64,000 nucleotides of DNA from an uncultured bacterium. Its GTDB lineage: Bacteria > Cyanobacteriota > Vampirovibrionia > Gastranaerophilales > Gastranaerophilaceae. This document shows, piece by piece, positions 34,695 through 44,819 of the stretch. The notes beneath the pieces were generated by a model. It made no database searches, was not told the DNA's origin, and saw nothing but the letters and a program-made list of their open reading frames with translations. The stretch covers positions 35,027 to 99,026 of the forward strand of contig CASFXY010000004.1 in assembly GCA_949298805.1 (NCBI GenBank), in the 5' to 3' direction. Every line of letters begins with the position of its first letter. The first letter of the stretch is position 1. A program made the translations under genes and the position numbers.

Positions 34695-37301
34695 TTAGTG
34701 TGAAAATACTATTTTTTCGTCTTGTTCGTCGATTTTAATTTTATCTCCGTCTTTAAATTCACCTTTTAAAAGGGCTTTTGACAAAGGATTTTCAATACTT
34801 TGACGAATTTCCCGCTTTAGAGGACGAGCGCCGTAAATCGGATTAAAACCGTTCAATGCAAGTCTTTCTTTGGCATCTTCGGTTATTTCAATTTCAATTT
34901 TTCTTTGTGCAAGTAAGTTTTTAAGATATTGAACTTGTATGTCAACAATGTGTTTTAAATCATCCAGTTTTAGTGCATCAAAGAATACTATTTCATCAAT
35001 TCTGTTCAAAAATTCAGGCTTAAAGTAATCTCTCAACTTTTGCGTAACTTCTTCTTTTGTTTGTTCTTTTTCTGTTTCAGACAAAAGTCCTTTTACTGCA
35101 TTATCCAAGATTATCTCAGAACCTATGTTTGAGGTCATAATTATTATTGTATTTTTAAAATCAACTGTCCTGCCTTTTGAATCCGTTAAACGTCCGTCAT
35201 CAAAAATTTGCAGCATTATGTTAAACACATCAGGGTGTGCTTTTTCAACTTCATCAAAAAGTATAACCGAATAAGGTTTTCTTCTTACCCTCTCGGTTAG
35301 TTGTCCGCCTTCATCATAGCCGACATATCCGGGAGGTGCACCTATTAACCTCGAAACAGAATGTTTTTCCATATATTCTGTCATATCAATACGAATAAGG
35401 GCATCTTCATCCATAAACATAAATTCTGCCAAGGCTTTTGCAAGCTCTGTTTTACCTACACCTGTCGGGCCTAAGAATAAAAAAGTGCCAATGGGACGTT
35501 TTGGGTCTTTTAGACCTGAACGAGCGCGACGAATTGAATCCGAAACTACTTCAACAGCTTCGTTTTGACCTACAACTCTTTTATGGATAAGGTTTTCCAT
35601 TTCAATAAGTTTTTTACTTTCTGATTCAACAAGTTTTGAAACAGGTACGCCTGTCCATTTTGAAACAACTTGCGCTATGTCCTCATCGTCAATTTCTTCT
35701 TTTAGCAAGGTATTTTTCTTGCCTTCATTGTTTTTTGCTTCTTTTAATTGTCGTTCAAGTTCGGGCAATGTGCCGTATTTAAGTTTTGCAGCAGTTTCAA
35801 GGTCTGCTTCACGTTCAGCATTTTCAATATCATGGCGGACTTTTTCAATTTCCGCTTTAATGCCCGCTTCGCCTTTAATGCTGCTTTTTTCATATTCCCA
35901 TTGCTTTTTAAGTACATCAGCTTTTGCACTTACTTCTTCAAGAGCTTTATTTACGGCATCAATTTTATCATTGTCCTGATTATCATTATCTGATTTAAGT
36001 GATTGTAATTCAATTTGAAGTTGCAGTTTTTGCCTTTCAAGCTTATCAAGTTCCTCCGGCATAGAATCTATCTCAATTCTTACACTTGAGGCCGCTTCAT
36101 CTACAAGGTCAATTGCTTTATCTGGTAAAAATCTGTCTGTTATATAACGATTAGAAAGCTCGGCTGCTGCAACAAGTGCTGAATCTTTAATTCTAACCCC
36201 ATGATGTACTTCATATTTATCTTTTAAACCTCTTAAAATTGAAATTGTATCTTCAACGGTCGGTTCATCGACTAAAACAGGCTGAAAACGACGTTCAAGC
36301 GCAGGGTCTTTTTCAATGTATTTTCTATACTCGTTAATGGTTGTAGCGCCAATTGTTCTTATTTGTCCGCGTGCAAGCATAGGTTTTAAAAGATTGCCGG
36401 CATCCGTTGAACCTTCCGATGCGCCTGCACCAACCACAGTGTGAAGTTCATCAATGAACATAATTATTTGCCCTTGTGACTTTTCAACTTCAGAGATGAC
36501 TTTTTTCAATCTTTCTTCAAATTCGCCTCTGAATTTTGCGCCGGCAACAAGGGCACCTATATCTAAAGATACAAGTTTTGTATCTTTTAAGCCTTCAGGC
36601 ACATCACCGCGGATTATTCTTTGTGCGAGTCCCTCTACAATTGCGGTTTTGCCTACCCCTGCTTCACCTATTAATACAGGGTTGTTTTTTGTTCTGCGGT
36701 TTAGTACTTGAATAATTCTTCTCACTTCTTCATCTCTGCCAATTACAGGGTCCAGCTTACCTTCTTTGGCGCGAGCAGTTAAATCAATTGAGAATTTTTC
36801 CATTATTTTATAATCTTCATCAGCATTATTTGTATCCACTTTTTTATCCCCCCTTATTTTTTTCATTGAGAGTAAAATTTTATCTTTTGTTATCGAAAAT
36901 TTGTTAAAAATTCTTGTTATATCCGAATTTGTGCTATTTTGTGCATTTTGAGCAAAATCGCAAAATGCTAAAAGCAGATGTTCCGGAGATATAAATTTAT
37001 CTTTTAAATTTTTAGCCTCACTCTTTGCAAGTTCAAAAATTTGTGCTGTTTCTTTTGAAAAATATAATTCACCGCCTGCGCTTACTTTGGGCAGATTATT
37101 TATTGCCCCTTTGATATCATCTTTAAAAAGATTTGTGTTTAATTTTAGTTCATTTATTAAATCTGCGGCAGAGCTTTCCGAACTTAAAGATATTGCATAT
37201 AAAATATGCAAAGGCTCGATAAAAGAGTTTGAATATTCTTTCGCTATTTCTTGTGCGTTTATAACAATACTTTGTGACGATTGTGTTAAATTATCAAGCA
37301 T
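34695..37301 (-). CDS. clpB: ATP-dependent disaggregase ClpB
   Basis: Hsp100 that, with DnaK, pulls proteins out of heat-induced aggregates. 868 residues from the ATG at 37301 (AAGGA eight bases upstream); an in-frame start at 37319 would lie inside the leader hairpin. Order: N-domain, AAA-1 with [16 protein letters not shown], coiled middle domain (about 405-525, very charged), AAA-2 with [14 protein letters not shown], and C-terminal domain. No ClpP-loop (IGF-type) motif is noticed, fitting ClpB rather than ClpA/C. The Shine-Dalgarno site is buried in a perfect 12-bp hairpin. Confidence 0.95.
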   Translation of the reverse strand: MLDNLTQSSQSIVINAQEIAKEYSNSFIEPLHILYAISLSSESSAADLINELKLNTNLFKDDIKGAINNLPKVSAGGELYFSKETAQIFELAKSEAKNLKDKFISPEHLLLAFCDFAQNAQNSTNSDITRIFNKFSITKDKILLSMKKIRGDKKVDTNNADEDYKIMEKFSIDLTARAKEGKLDPVIGRDEEVRRIIQVLNRRTKNNPVLIGEAGVGKTAIVEGLAQRIIRGDVPEGLKDTKLVSLDIGALVAGAKFRGEFEERLKKVISEVEKSQGQIIMFIDELHTVVGAGASEGSTDAGNLLKPMLARGQIRTIGATTINEYRKYIEKDPALERRFQPVLVDEPTVEDTISILRGLKDKYEVHHGVRIKDSALVAAAELSNRYITDRFLPDKAIDLVDEAASSVRIEIDSMPEELDKLERQKLQLQIELQSLKSDNDNQDNDKIDAVNKALEEVSAKADVLKKQWEYEKSSIKGEAGIKAEIEKVRHDIENAEREADLETAAKLKYGTLPELERQLKEAKNNEGKKNTLLKEEIDDEDIAQVVSKWTGVPVSKLVESESKKLIEMENLIHKRVVGQNEAVEVVSDSIRRARSGLKDPKRPIGTFLFLGPTGVGKTELAKALAEFMFMDEDALIRIDMTEYMEKHSVSRLIGAPPGYVGYDEGGQLTERVRRKPYSVILFDEVEKAHPDVFNIMLQIFDDGRLTDSKGRTVDFKNTIIIMTSNIGSEIILDNAVKGLLSETEKEQTKEEVTQKLRDYFKPEFLNRIDEIVFFDALKLDDLKHIVDIQVQYLKNLLAQRKIEIEITEDAKERLALNGFNPIYGARPLKREIRQSIENPLSKALLKGEFKDGDKIKIDEQDEKIVFSH

Positions 37302-37304
37302 ATT

Positions 37305-37346
37305 AAAAATCCTTATCAATATATATACATATTAATAAGGATTTTT
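37305..37346 (-). promoter_or_regulatory. Leader hairpin covering the clpB ribosome site
   Basis: On the minus strand AAAAATCCTTAT, 18-base AT loop, ATAAGGATTTTT: a perfect 12-bp inverted repeat. The 3' arm contains the AAGGA ribosome site of clpB, three bases before the ATG at its end. It could be a thermosensor, a regulator's operator, or an AT-rich terminator for the SLH gene upstream (the 3' arm ends in five Ts). Confidence 0.55.
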
Positions 37347-37381
37347 ATAAAACTTACAAAAATTAATCTTAATTTAATTTT

Positions 37382-38554
37382 TTAATCAGGGATAAATTGG
37401 TTTTCAAGAATTTTAATTCTTAGCGGTTCCTGAAGAATAAAATTAACTCTTTGGGATTTGTGAATCCACATTTTTTGTGTTCTTGTGCCGTAATAACGTA
37501 CTTTTGTTAAATGCGGACAACCTCTTATTAAACGGATTTCCGGTTCTTTTTCACCCAAAGTTGCAAGTGCCGGACCTACAACATTTCCGTCTTTATCAAG
37601 AACAGCTTCTGTTTGCAGCGCTATATAAGCATTTTTGAAAAATCTTAAAGGTTTTTTTGTTTTAACAACTTTTCCGCTGAATTGTGTACCAATGGGTATT
37701 AAAAGCAATCTGTCTTTGTTTACAAAATTAACTAAAGCGCGTGCTACAAAAGGATCGCCCGGTTTTGCCTTTTGAACGTTTATACATTCCATAACACCAA
37801 GAGGTAAAATAGTACCGGCAGGGATTACTATTTCATCTCCGTCAAAATAAGCATTTTCAACAACATAGCCGTCTTTAATAATGGGACGTTGTTTGTCTGC
37901 AAGTTTTTCGCTTGGACGAATTGAAACTTGAGCCATCATTTTGTATATAAACATTGCAACTTCTCCGCGGGTTGCAGGGCGATTTGGTTCAAGAGTGTGC
38001 TCATGTCCGGGGGTATTGTACATTAGACCGTTTTGCACTGCTTTTGCTGTTTTAACCAATGCCCAAAGCGGAACTTCGTTGGCATCAGGATATTTTGAAA
38101 GTATTTGCAATGCTTCTTCATGTGTCATGTCATTTGTAGATAATGAATTTAATACTACCGATAATGCTTCGGCACGTGTTACTGTATTTTTCGGATAAAA
38201 GTATCCGTCAGGTGTACCTACTACAAGATCATAGAAAGAAGCGAGCTGAATATCGTTGTATGCCCAATACCAATCTTCTACATCTTTAAAGTTTTTAAAT
38301 GTGTTTATACTTTTTTCTCTTAGTCTTAGTGCGCTTACAACCATAGAGCAGAATTCCGCCCTTATTACATTGTTGTCAGCTTTGTATGTGCCATCAGGAT
38401 ATCCTGCCACAACACCGTTTTCATAAAGGTACTCAACTGCTTCATAGGCCCAGTGTGAACTTGGTAAATCACTAAATGTTTGTGCCATAGCACCTGAAAC
38501 ACCAATTGTAATTGTGCAAATTAAAATTGCAAAAAATTTAAAAATCTTTTTCAT
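37382..38554 (-). CDS. S-layer homology (SLH) domain envelope protein
   Basis: 390 residues from the ATG preceded by TTGGAG (a TTG in that site is an unlikely start). Signal peptide about 1-25 ending GAMA. Three SLH repeats follow (about 28-85, 88-145, 150-215) with HWAYEAVEYLYENGVVAGYPDG, a textbook first repeat, and WYWAYNDI. The C-terminal half has beta-type sequence with IPAGTIL and IPIGTQF-x3-V-x-K, shared with the SLH protein at 1135-2427. Probably anchors the outer envelope to peptidoglycan. Monocistronic or in tandem with clpB. Confidence 0.88.
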   Translation of the reverse strand: MKKIFKFFAILICTITIGVSGAMAQTFSDLPSSHWAYEAVEYLYENGVVAGYPDGTYKADNNVIRAEFCSMVVSALRLREKSINTFKNFKDVEDWYWAYNDIQLASFYDLVVGTPDGYFYPKNTVTRAEALSVVLNSLSTNDMTHEEALQILSKYPDANEVPLWALVKTAKAVQNGLMYNTPGHEHTLEPNRPATRGEVAMFIYKMMAQVSIRPSEKLADKQRPIIKDGYVVENAYFDGDEIVIPAGTILPLGVMECINVQKAKPGDPFVARALVNFVNKDRLLLIPIGTQFSGKVVKTKKPLRFFKNAYIALQTEAVLDKDGNVVGPALATLGEKEPEIRLIRGCPHLTKVRYYGTRTQKMWIHKSQRVNFILQEPLRIKILENQFIPD

Positions 38555-38623
38555 TTTTTTCTCCAAACCGGCTTAGCAATATTTTAGCGTTATTTTTATA
38601 TATAAGCAAGAAATTTACATCAC

Positions 38624-39931
38624 TTATGCGATATCTTCCTGTACTTTTTCAATATTATTTTTTGTCGGGAGTTGAATTAACTCCGCTACGTTCTTTTTTT
38701 TTCCTACCATATCAGCAGTTATAGTGAAGGTCTTAATTTCAGGGTTAGTAGGAACTTCATACATAACATCAAGCATAATTTCTTCAACAATTGAGCGAAG
38801 TGCACGTGCACCTGTTTTTCTTTTTATTGCTTCTTTTGCAATGAGGTCAATTGCTTCATCTTCAAATTTTAATTCAACACCATCCATCTGCATTAAGCAC
38901 TGATATTGCTTAACAATAGCATTTTTGGGTTTTGTTAAAATCATTTTGAGTGTTTCTTCATCCAGCGGGTCTAAAACGGTGTAAACAGGAATTCTGCCGA
39001 CAAATTCAGGAATTAAGCCGAATTTTAACAAGTCGTCAGGTTGAAGTTTTTTAAGCATTTTTGCTGCTTGGAGTTCTTTTTCTGCAGCACTTACCGGTTT
39101 TGAACCAAAACCTACGGTTGAAGAATCTCCTGCGCGACGTTCTACGATTTTATCAAGCCCTACAAATGCGCCGCCAACTATGAATAATATGTTAGATGTG
39201 TCAATTTGTATAAATTCTTGATGAGGATGCTTTCTGCCACCTTGCGGAGGAACATTTGCAACAGTTCCTTCAATCATTTTTAATAAAGCCTGTTGCACGC
39301 CCTCACCTGATACATCACGAGTAATAGAGGGGTTTTCAGATTTTCTTGCAATTTTATCTATTTCGTCGATGTAGATTATGCCACGCTCTGCTTTTTGAGC
39401 GTTGTAATCAGCACTTTGGTATAATCTTAATAAGATATTTTCAACATCATCGCCGACATAACCTGCTTCTGTAAGGGTTGTAGCATCAGCAACAGCGAAA
39501 GGAACATTTAGAAGTTTTGCAAGTGTTTGTGCAAGAAGGGTTTTGCCTGAACCTGTAGGACCCACGAGTAAAATATTGCTTTTTTGAATTTCAACGTCGG
39601 ACTTTTCATTTTCCATGTTGTGGGCAATTCTTTTGTAGTGGTTATAAACAGCAACTGAGAGAACCTTTTTTGCATCATCTTGTCCTACGATATGTTCATC
39701 AAGATAAGCTTTAATTTCATGGGGTTTAGGAATTCCTTCATAGAGAAGTTCTGACTCTTGATTTTTTTCTTCTCCTTTAAGGTTGAATAATTCCTCGTCT
39801 AAAATTTCATTACATAACTCGATGCACTCATCGCAAATGCATACATCAGGACCTGCAATAAGCTTTTTTACCTGATCTTGCGTTTTTCCGCAAAATGAAC
39901 ATTTTAAATTAGGTTCATCTATTTTTGCCAT
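38624..39931 (-). CDS. clpX: ATP-dependent Clp protease ATP-binding subunit ClpX
   Basis: Unfoldase that feeds substrates to ClpP. 435 residues. N-terminal zinc domain with C11, C14, C33 and C36; Walker [16 protein letters not shown]; Walker [11 protein letters not shown]; pore loop near [11 protein letters not shown]-type ClpP loop [10 protein letters not shown] region; and sensor-2 GARALRS. GGAG precedes the ATG. It lies 15 bases after clpP in the conserved tig-clpP-clpX order. Confidence 0.97.
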   Translation of the reverse strand: MAKIDEPNLKCSFCGKTQDQVKKLIAGPDVCICDECIELCNEILDEELFNLKGEEKNQESELLYEGIPKPHEIKAYLDEHIVGQDDAKKVLSVAVYNHYKRIAHNMENEKSDVEIQKSNILLVGPTGSGKTLLAQTLAKLLNVPFAVADATTLTEAGYVGDDVENILLRLYQSADYNAQKAERGIIYIDEIDKIARKSENPSITRDVSGEGVQQALLKMIEGTVANVPPQGGRKHPHQEFIQIDTSNILFIVGGAFVGLDKIVERRAGDSSTVGFGSKPVSAAEKELQAAKMLKKLQPDDLLKFGLIPEFVGRIPVYTVLDPLDEETLKMILTKPKNAIVKQYQCLMQMDGVELKFEDEAIDLIAKEAIKRKTGARALRSIVEEIMLDVMYEVPTNPEIKTFTITADMVGKKKNVAELIQLPTKNNIEKVQEDIA

Positions 39932-39946
39932 TTAATTTCTCCAAAA

Positions 39947-40549
39947 TTAATTTTCTTTATTTTCGGTATTGTCAAGAGTTATTACTCTGTCTATCATACC
40001 ATATTCAACAGCTTCTTCAGGTGTCATAATATAATCTCGGTCTGTATCTTTTTCAATTTTTTTCAAGGGTTGACCGGTATTGTTTGCAAGAATATTGTTT
40101 AGTGATTTTTTAATTCTTAAAATTTCATTTGCTTGAATTTCAATATCCGTTGCTTGCCCTTGGGCACCACCTAAAGGTTGGTGAATAAGTATTCTTGAGT
40201 GTGGCAGTGCAAGACGTTTACCTTTTGCACCGGAGGACAATAAAAATGCACCCATTGATGCTGCTTGTCCCAAGCAGATTGTAGAAACATCAGCCCTTAT
40301 ATGCTGCATTGTATCATAAATTGCAAAACCTGCCGTAACGGAACCACCGGGGGAGTTTATATACAACATAATATCTTTTTCTGGGTTTTCGCTGTCCAAG
40401 AGCAACATTTGTGCGACAATAAGATTTGCAACCATATCATCAATAGGGGTACCAAGAAAGATAATTCTTTCTCTTAAAAGTCTTGAAAAAATATCAAAAG
40501 ACCTTTCGCCACGTGATGATTGTTCAATTACTACAGGTACAAAACTCAT
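39947..40549 (-). CDS. clpP: ATP-dependent Clp protease proteolytic subunit
   Basis: Barrel-forming serine protease. 200 residues. Catalytic S98 in [10 protein letters not shown]123 in ILIHQPLGG and the Asp in DTDRDYIM near residue 172 are all present. [12 protein letters not shown] marks the oxyanion loop. The short N-terminal propeptide region fits the family. AAGGAT precedes the ATG. Between tig and clpX in one minus-strand operon. Confidence 0.97.
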   Translation of the reverse strand: MSFVPVVIEQSSRGERSFDIFSRLLRERIIFLGTPIDDMVANLIVAQMLLLDSENPEKDIMLYINSPGGSVTAGFAIYDTMQHIRADVSTICLGQAASMGAFLLSSGAKGKRLALPHSRILIHQPLGGAQGQATDIEIQANEILRIKKSLNNILANNTGQPLKKIEKDTDRDYIMTPEEAVEYGMIDRVITLDNTENKEN

Positions 40550-40566
40550 ATATACTTATCCTTTCA

Positions 40567-41859
40567 CTATTTTGCATTAAATTTATTAGCACTGAGCAGA
40601 AGTTCATTTACTTTTCTTGTTGCAATTTGTTGTGACAACATCGCAAAAGATGAAGGATTCTTTTTCATTTCTTCAAATACGGAAGTTGCATTTGAACCAT
40701 ACATTCTTGCAATTTCTTGAATTTGTGCCAATAAATCACTTTGCTCAATTTTAATGTTTTCATTTTTTGAAATTTTTTCAATTATTAAAGAGTTTTTAAT
40801 TCTTTTAATTGCTTCATCGCGCAGTTTTTGATTAACCGAGTCAATACCTTCGGCATCAACAAGCTTTTGCCAATCTTGACCTTGGCGCAATGCGTTTTGC
40901 TTGGTTTCTTCTTTTACTGCTTCCACTTCGCGTTCAATCATGCTGTCTTGAATTTCGATGTTTGTTCCATCGTAAATTTTGTTGAAAATCGCATCTGATT
41001 TTCTTCTTTCGTTTTCAAAGTCTTTAGCTTCTTCAAGATATTTTTCAATATCTTTTTTAAGAGCATCAAGTGTTTCAAATTTACCCGCTTTTTTAGCTAA
41101 TTCATCGTTTAATTCAGGTAGTTTACGCTCTTTTACTTCATGCAGATTAATTTTAAATTTTGCTGCCGCACCTTTTAGCTTTTCTTCATGATAGTTTTTT
41201 GGGAATGTAACATCAATTACAAATTCCTCTCCTGCACTGTGCCCTACAAGACCTTCTGCAAAGCCGGGGATAAAGTTAGAATGACCTAAATCCAAAGTGT
41301 AGTTTTTGGCACTGCCATGTTCGATTAATTCGTCATTTACGCTGCCTTCAAAGTCAAAAACTACAATGTCGGTGTTATTTGAAGCCCTGTCAACTTTTTC
41401 CAAGGTTGCAAATCTGCTTCTGAGAGCATCAAGCTCTTTTTCCATTGCACCTTCTTCGCCTTTAAATTCTTCATATTCAACTTCAACATCTTTATAGGGC
41501 GCAAGATTAACTTCCGGTTTTAATTCTGCTTTAACATGGATTATTAAATCTTTACCTTTTTCAAATTCAAAATTTTCAATTTGAGGTTGAGTTGCAAGGT
41601 CAAGTTTTTCTTCTTGAGCAATTTTTGAAAATTCCATAGGGAAAATACTTTCAAGTGCTTCAATTTTAATTCTTTCAACTCCGACATATTTTTCAATAAC
41701 ATTAACAGGTGCTTTTCCTTTTCTAAAGCCCGCTATGTTAATATTTGAGCCTATTCTTTTTAAAGTTTTGTTGTAAGCATCATTTGCTGTTTTTTCGTCA
41801 ACTGTGATGGTGATTTTTACAAGATTATTTTCTTGTTTTTCAATACTGTGTTTAGTCAT
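40567..41859 (-). CDS. tig: Trigger factor
   Basis: Ribosome-bound chaperone and peptidyl-prolyl isomerase. 430 residues, normal length. The ribosome-binding loop GFRKGKAP (about 42-49) is intact; the PPIase domain (about 155-245) shows VVFDFEGSV and FAEGLVGHSAGEEF; the helical C-terminal arms follow. AGAGGA precedes the ATG. First gene of the tig-clpP-clpX operon, whose promoter region (41860-41929) is shared with divergent nanE. Confidence 0.95.
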   Translation of the reverse strand: MTKHSIEKQENNLVKITITVDEKTANDAYNKTLKRIGSNINIAGFRKGKAPVNVIEKYVGVERIKIEALESIFPMEFSKIAQEEKLDLATQPQIENFEFEKGKDLIIHVKAELKPEVNLAPYKDVEVEYEEFKGEEGAMEKELDALRSRFATLEKVDRASNNTDIVVFDFEGSVNDELIEHGSAKNYTLDLGHSNFIPGFAEGLVGHSAGEEFVIDVTFPKNYHEEKLKGAAAKFKINLHEVKERKLPELNDELAKKAGKFETLDALKKDIEKYLEEAKDFENERRKSDAIFNKIYDGTNIEIQDSMIEREVEAVKEETKQNALRQGQDWQKLVDAEGIDSVNQKLRDEAIKRIKNSLIIEKISKNENIKIEQSDLLAQIQEIARMYGSNATSVFEEMKKNPSSFAMLSQQIATRKVNELLLSANKFNAK

Positions 41860-41890
41860 AGTTCCTCTTATTTTAAATTAAGTGTGTCTG

Positions 41891-41896
41891 TATAAT
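41891..41896 (+). promoter_or_regulatory. -10 box of nanE
   Basis: TATAAT preceded by TGTCTG, giving a predicted leader of about 27 bases before the ATG at 41930. No clear Shine-Dalgarno sequence. Confidence 0.5.
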
Positions 41897-41929
41897 AGTA
41901 TAAATCAAAAATAAAAATCATGGTCATAT

Positions 41930-42613
41930 ATGTTACAAAAATTGAAAAGAAAAATTGTTGTGTCTGTTCAGGCTATGCCTGATGAGCCTTTGTACCAAGA
42001 GGTTGCACTTAATGCCATGATAAAAAGTGTTGTAAATGGTGGCGCAGGAGGTTTAAGACTTGCAGGTAAAAGGGATGTTAAAAATGCAAAAAAAATCTAC
42101 CCTGACTTACCTGTGATTGGTATTACAAAGCCCGATAAAATTCCTGAAAATTTCTTAGAGCTTGTTTATATTACCCCGACAATTGATAATGCAAGGGAAA
42201 TAATTGATGCAGGGGCTGATATTGTAGCCTTTGATGCTACAATGCGCAAGCGTCCGAACGATGAAAAGTTGTGCGACATTATAAATTTTATAAAATTAAA
42301 CGGTAAACTTGCAATGGCGGATATTGCAACCTACAATGAGGCAAAAAATGCAATTCAATTGGGTGTTGATATTGTTTCGACAACCCTTAGCGGTTACACA
42401 ACAGAAACAAAAGAAAAACCCAATGAACCAGATTACGAACTGTGCCGGTCAATATGTACGGATTTTGATATACCTGTAATAGTGGAAGGTAAAATTTGGA
42501 CACCCGAACAGGCAAAGAAAGCATTTGAATTTGGTGCATTTTGTGTTGTAATAGGTTCGGCAATAACCCGTCCGCAGTTGATAACAAAAAGATTTACGGA
42601 GATTTTAAAATGA
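41930..42613 (+). CDS. nanE: N-acetylmannosamine-6-phosphate 2-epimerase
   Basis: Converts ManNAc-6-P to GlcNAc-6-P in sialic acid or ManNAc breakdown. 227-residue TIM barrel. Family blocks: VSVQAMPDEPLY, GGAGGLRLAG, IGITKPD, ITPTIDNAREI, DATMRKRP (catalytic Lys region is IGITK), STTLSGYT, VEGKIWTPEQA and VVIGSAITRP. Coupled to the ROK kinase gene by an ATGA overlap. No sialate lyase or transporter is nearby, so the sugar could come from recycling or another locus. Confidence 0.95.
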   Translation: MLQKLKRKIVVSVQAMPDEPLYQEVALNAMIKSVVNGGAGGLRLAGKRDVKNAKKIYPDLPVIGITKPDKIPENFLELVYITPTIDNAREIIDAGADIVAFDATMRKRPNDEKLCDIINFIKLNGKLAMADIATYNEAKNAIQLGVDIVSTTLSGYTTETKEKPNEPDYELCRSICTDFDIPVIVEGKIWTPEQAKKAFEFGAFCVVIGSAITRPQLITKRFTEILK

Positions 42614-43500
42614 AAAAAGCATTAAGTATTGATATAGGAGGTACAAAAATTTACGCTGCTTATGTAAATGAAGTCGGCGAAATAGTATCTGAGGTAGAAA
42701 AACATGCTACTCCAAAGAGTTCAGAGGAGATTATTAAAAAATTAAAAGAAATAATATCTTGCCATGAAAATGAAATTGAATTCAGTGCAATTTCAACTGC
42801 AGGCGGGGTAAATAAAGAAAATACAAAAGTTATTTGTTCAACTGCCAATTTGCCTTTCGGTTATCCTAAAACCGATTTTAGTGCGCTTTCAAGCAAGCCC
42901 GTATTTATTGAAAATGATGCTAATTGTGCGGCATGGGCAGAATATAAAATCGGAAGTGCAAAAGGCATGGATAACAATATTACTTTAACCTTGGGCACAG
43001 GTGTCGGAGGCGGGATAATAATTGACGGCAAGCTTTTAAAAGGCAAATCAGGAGTTGCAGGCGAGATGCATTTTAAAATGTCTATGGATAAAAAAAGAAA
43101 ATGTTCTTGTGGCGCTTATGATTGTTTTGAAATATATGCTTCGGGTAACGGGTTAAGGATTACAGGTATTGAACTTACCGGAAATAAGGATATTACCACT
43201 TATGACATTATTAAAGGTGTAGACGAAGGCAATGAAATAATGCTTCGTGCTTATAATATCTGGCAAAACAATATTATAGCTGGACTTGTGGGGCTTGCTG
43301 ATATTTTTGACCCTGATTGCATTGTTTTATCTGGTTCTATGGGAAAATTTTGTGATGTAGAGTATATGCAAGAGTTAGTAAATGATGATATTGTGACTTT
43401 GCCTACAAAAATCTTGCATGCAACCTCAGGTAATTATGCAGGCATGATAGGCGCTGCACTTTTAGGATTTGAAAAATTTAGTCGGGCTTGCAGTAAGTAA
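42610..43500 (+). CDS. nanK: ROK-family sugar kinase, probable N-acetylmannosamine kinase
   Basis: 296 residues from the ATG overlapping nanE's stop. N-terminal phosphate loop DIGGTKIYAAY, ENDANCAAWAE with the catalytic Asp, LGTGVGGGIIIDG, and the zinc motif CSCGAYDCFE that closes the ROK signature. ROK kinases phosphorylate hexoses at O6; pairing with nanE points to ManNAc as substrate, making ManNAc-6-P for the epimerase. Its 3' end overlaps the convergent cdd gene by 23 bases. Confidence 0.85.
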   Translation: MKKALSIDIGGTKIYAAYVNEVGEIVSEVEKHATPKSSEEIIKKLKEIISCHENEIEFSAISTAGGVNKENTKVICSTANLPFGYPKTDFSALSSKPVFIENDANCAAWAEYKIGSAKGMDNNITLTLGTGVGGGIIIDGKLLKGKSGVAGEMHFKMSMDKKRKCSCGAYDCFEIYASGNGLRITGIELTGNKDITTYDIIKGVDEGNEIMLRAYNIWQNNIIAGLVGLADIFDPDCIVLSGSMGKFCDVEYMQELVNDDIVTLPTKILHATSGNYAGMIGAALLGFEKFSRACSK

Positions 43501-43897
43501 ATTTAAAGCTGTCGGGAAATATTTCATCTAATCCCCAAGCAACGCTTTCGCCCTTACAACCTTCCAAAATAATTTTTAAATCATGTGTGTTATCAGGCGC
43601 AAATTCAGCCAGCCACTGCCTGCATGCGCCACAAGGTAAACAATTTTTTTGATTAGGGGAATAAACCGCAATTGCTTTAATTTTTGTTTTTTCTCCTGAT
43701 GAAATTGCGTTTGAAATTGCACTTCTCTCAGCGCAAAGTGTAATGCCGTAGCTTACATTTTCAACATTTGCCCCGCAGTATATATTTCCGCTTTCAAAAA
43801 TAACAGCGGCACCAACTTTAAATTTTGAGTATGGCGAGTAGGAATTTTCACTTACTTTTTTTGCCATTTCTAAAAGTTTATCGTAATTTATTTCCAT
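43478..43897 (-). CDS. cdd: Cytidine deaminase
   Basis: Salvage enzyme converting cytidine and deoxycytidine to uridine forms. 139 residues from the ATG with GAGG nine bases upstream. Zinc site: CAERSAI (Cys and catalytic Glu) and PCGACRQ, the tetrameric class. SYSPYSKFKVGAA is the substrate loop. The N-terminal extension present further upstream in frame overlaps the preceding gene and is not needed. Convergent with nanK, overlapping by 23 bases. Confidence 0.93.
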   Translation of the reverse strand: MEINYDKLLEMAKKVSENSYSPYSKFKVGAAVIFESGNIYCGANVENVSYGITLCAERSAISNAISSGEKTKIKAIAVYSPNQKNCLPCGACRQWLAEFAPDNTHDLKIILEGCKGESVAWGLDEIFPDSFKFTYCKPD

Positions 43898-43898
43898 C

Positions 43899-44537
43899 TT
43901 AGTACCTCGAATTTTCTCCAAAATATGCGTTATGTTTGATTTCATGTCCGACGCTTGTGTCTTGCCCGTGACCGGGATGAACGATTATGCTCTTATCTAA
44001 TGTAAAAATTTTATTTCTTATGCTTTTTTCAATTTCGCTAAAACTGCCGCCAAAAAGGTCGCAACGTCCTATTTCTTCAAAAAATAAAGTATCCCCTGAA
44101 AATAAATCATTTTTTATTAAATAGCACAAAGAGCCTTTTGAATGTCCCGGGGTGTGTATGATTTTAATTTTATTATCACCAAAGCAAAGCTCTGTATTTT
44201 CATCAATATATTTATCGATTTTTGGTCTTTCAACTCCGTCAATACCAAAATGTGCGCATTGCAGTGCGATATTTTGTGTCAAAACCTCGTCTTCCTTGTG
44301 AATATAAACTTGTGCCTTTGGGTAGAGTTTTTTTACATCATTTACTGCAAAAACATGGTCAAAATGTCCATGTGTCAGCAAAATATATTTTAAATTTGCA
44401 CCAAGTGCATCAAGCTCTTTTTTTATGCTGTTTGCATCCCCTGAAGCTTCAATAATAATTGCCTCTTTAGATTTTTCATCAAAAATTACATAGGTATTTG
44501 CTTCAATTGGACCAAGCGGTAGTTTTTTGATAATCAT
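43899..44537 (-). CDS. Metallo-beta-lactamase-fold hydrolase (glyoxalase II-like)
   Basis: 212 residues. Two-metal motif THGHFDH (about 57-63), then HTPGHSKGSL, SGDTLFFEEIGRCD and C-terminal HPGHGQDTS, the ligand set of small glyoxalase II/YcbL-type hydrolases. These cleave thioesters such as S-lactoylglutathione or act on other substrates; the true one is unknown. Its stop is one base before the cdd start, so the two are translationally close. Confidence 0.9.
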   Translation of the reverse strand: MIIKKLPLGPIEANTYVIFDEKSKEAIIIEASGDANSIKKELDALGANLKYILLTHGHFDHVFAVNDVKKLYPKAQVYIHKEDEVLTQNIALQCAHFGIDGVERPKIDKYIDENTELCFGDNKIKIIHTPGHSKGSLCYLIKNDLFSGDTLFFEEIGRCDLFGGSFSEIEKSIRNKIFTLDKSIIVHPGHGQDTSVGHEIKHNAYFGENSRY

Positions 44538-44553
44538 TTTTTGTTTTCCGTTA

Positions 44554-44763
44554 TTAGTGCAAAAATGATTTTACCACATAGAGCCATTTTTGGACAATAC
44601 TTCCTCTGTTTAATTCAAAACGTACCTTTTTTAAAATTTTCACCACATCTTTATCATCTAAATTGAAATGCAATTTTAACTCGCCAAGGTAGTGCAAAAG
44701 GCACTCTTTGGCTTTTTGTTTTTGTTCCGTTTGAGAATTTTTTTGCGCAATAAACTGTTCCAT
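44554..44763 (-). CDS. Small hypothetical protein (69 residues)
   Basis: Lys- and Glu-rich, predicted helical, with one Cys and a C-terminal WLYVVKSF. No domain recognised and no ribosome site in front of the ATG. It fills the gap between cdaA and the MBL gene on the same strand with coding-like composition, so it is probably, but not certainly, expressed. Confidence 0.45.
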   Translation of the reverse strand: MEQFIAQKNSQTEQKQKAKECLLHYLGELKLHFNLDDKDVVKILKKVRFELNRGSIVQKWLYVVKSFLH

Positions 44764-44819
44764 ACAGTTTCATAATAAATAAATACAAGCCTAAGTTCAT
44801 TAGACAAAAAGAGTAGTCT

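Noticed and set aside
36454..36711. Frameshift or split in clpB
   Set aside because: The clpB frame is continuous over 868 codons with both AAA modules intact; open frames on the other strand are shadows.
34695..37380. CIRCE (HrcA) operator upstream of clpB
   Set aside because: I looked for TTAGCACTC-N9-GAGTGCTAA and found nothing like it; the only inverted repeat is the AT-rich hairpin over the ribosome site.
42541..42609. Upstream start for nanK inside nanE
   Set aside because: The ATG at 42610 gives the exact ROK N-terminus and the usual ATGA overlap.
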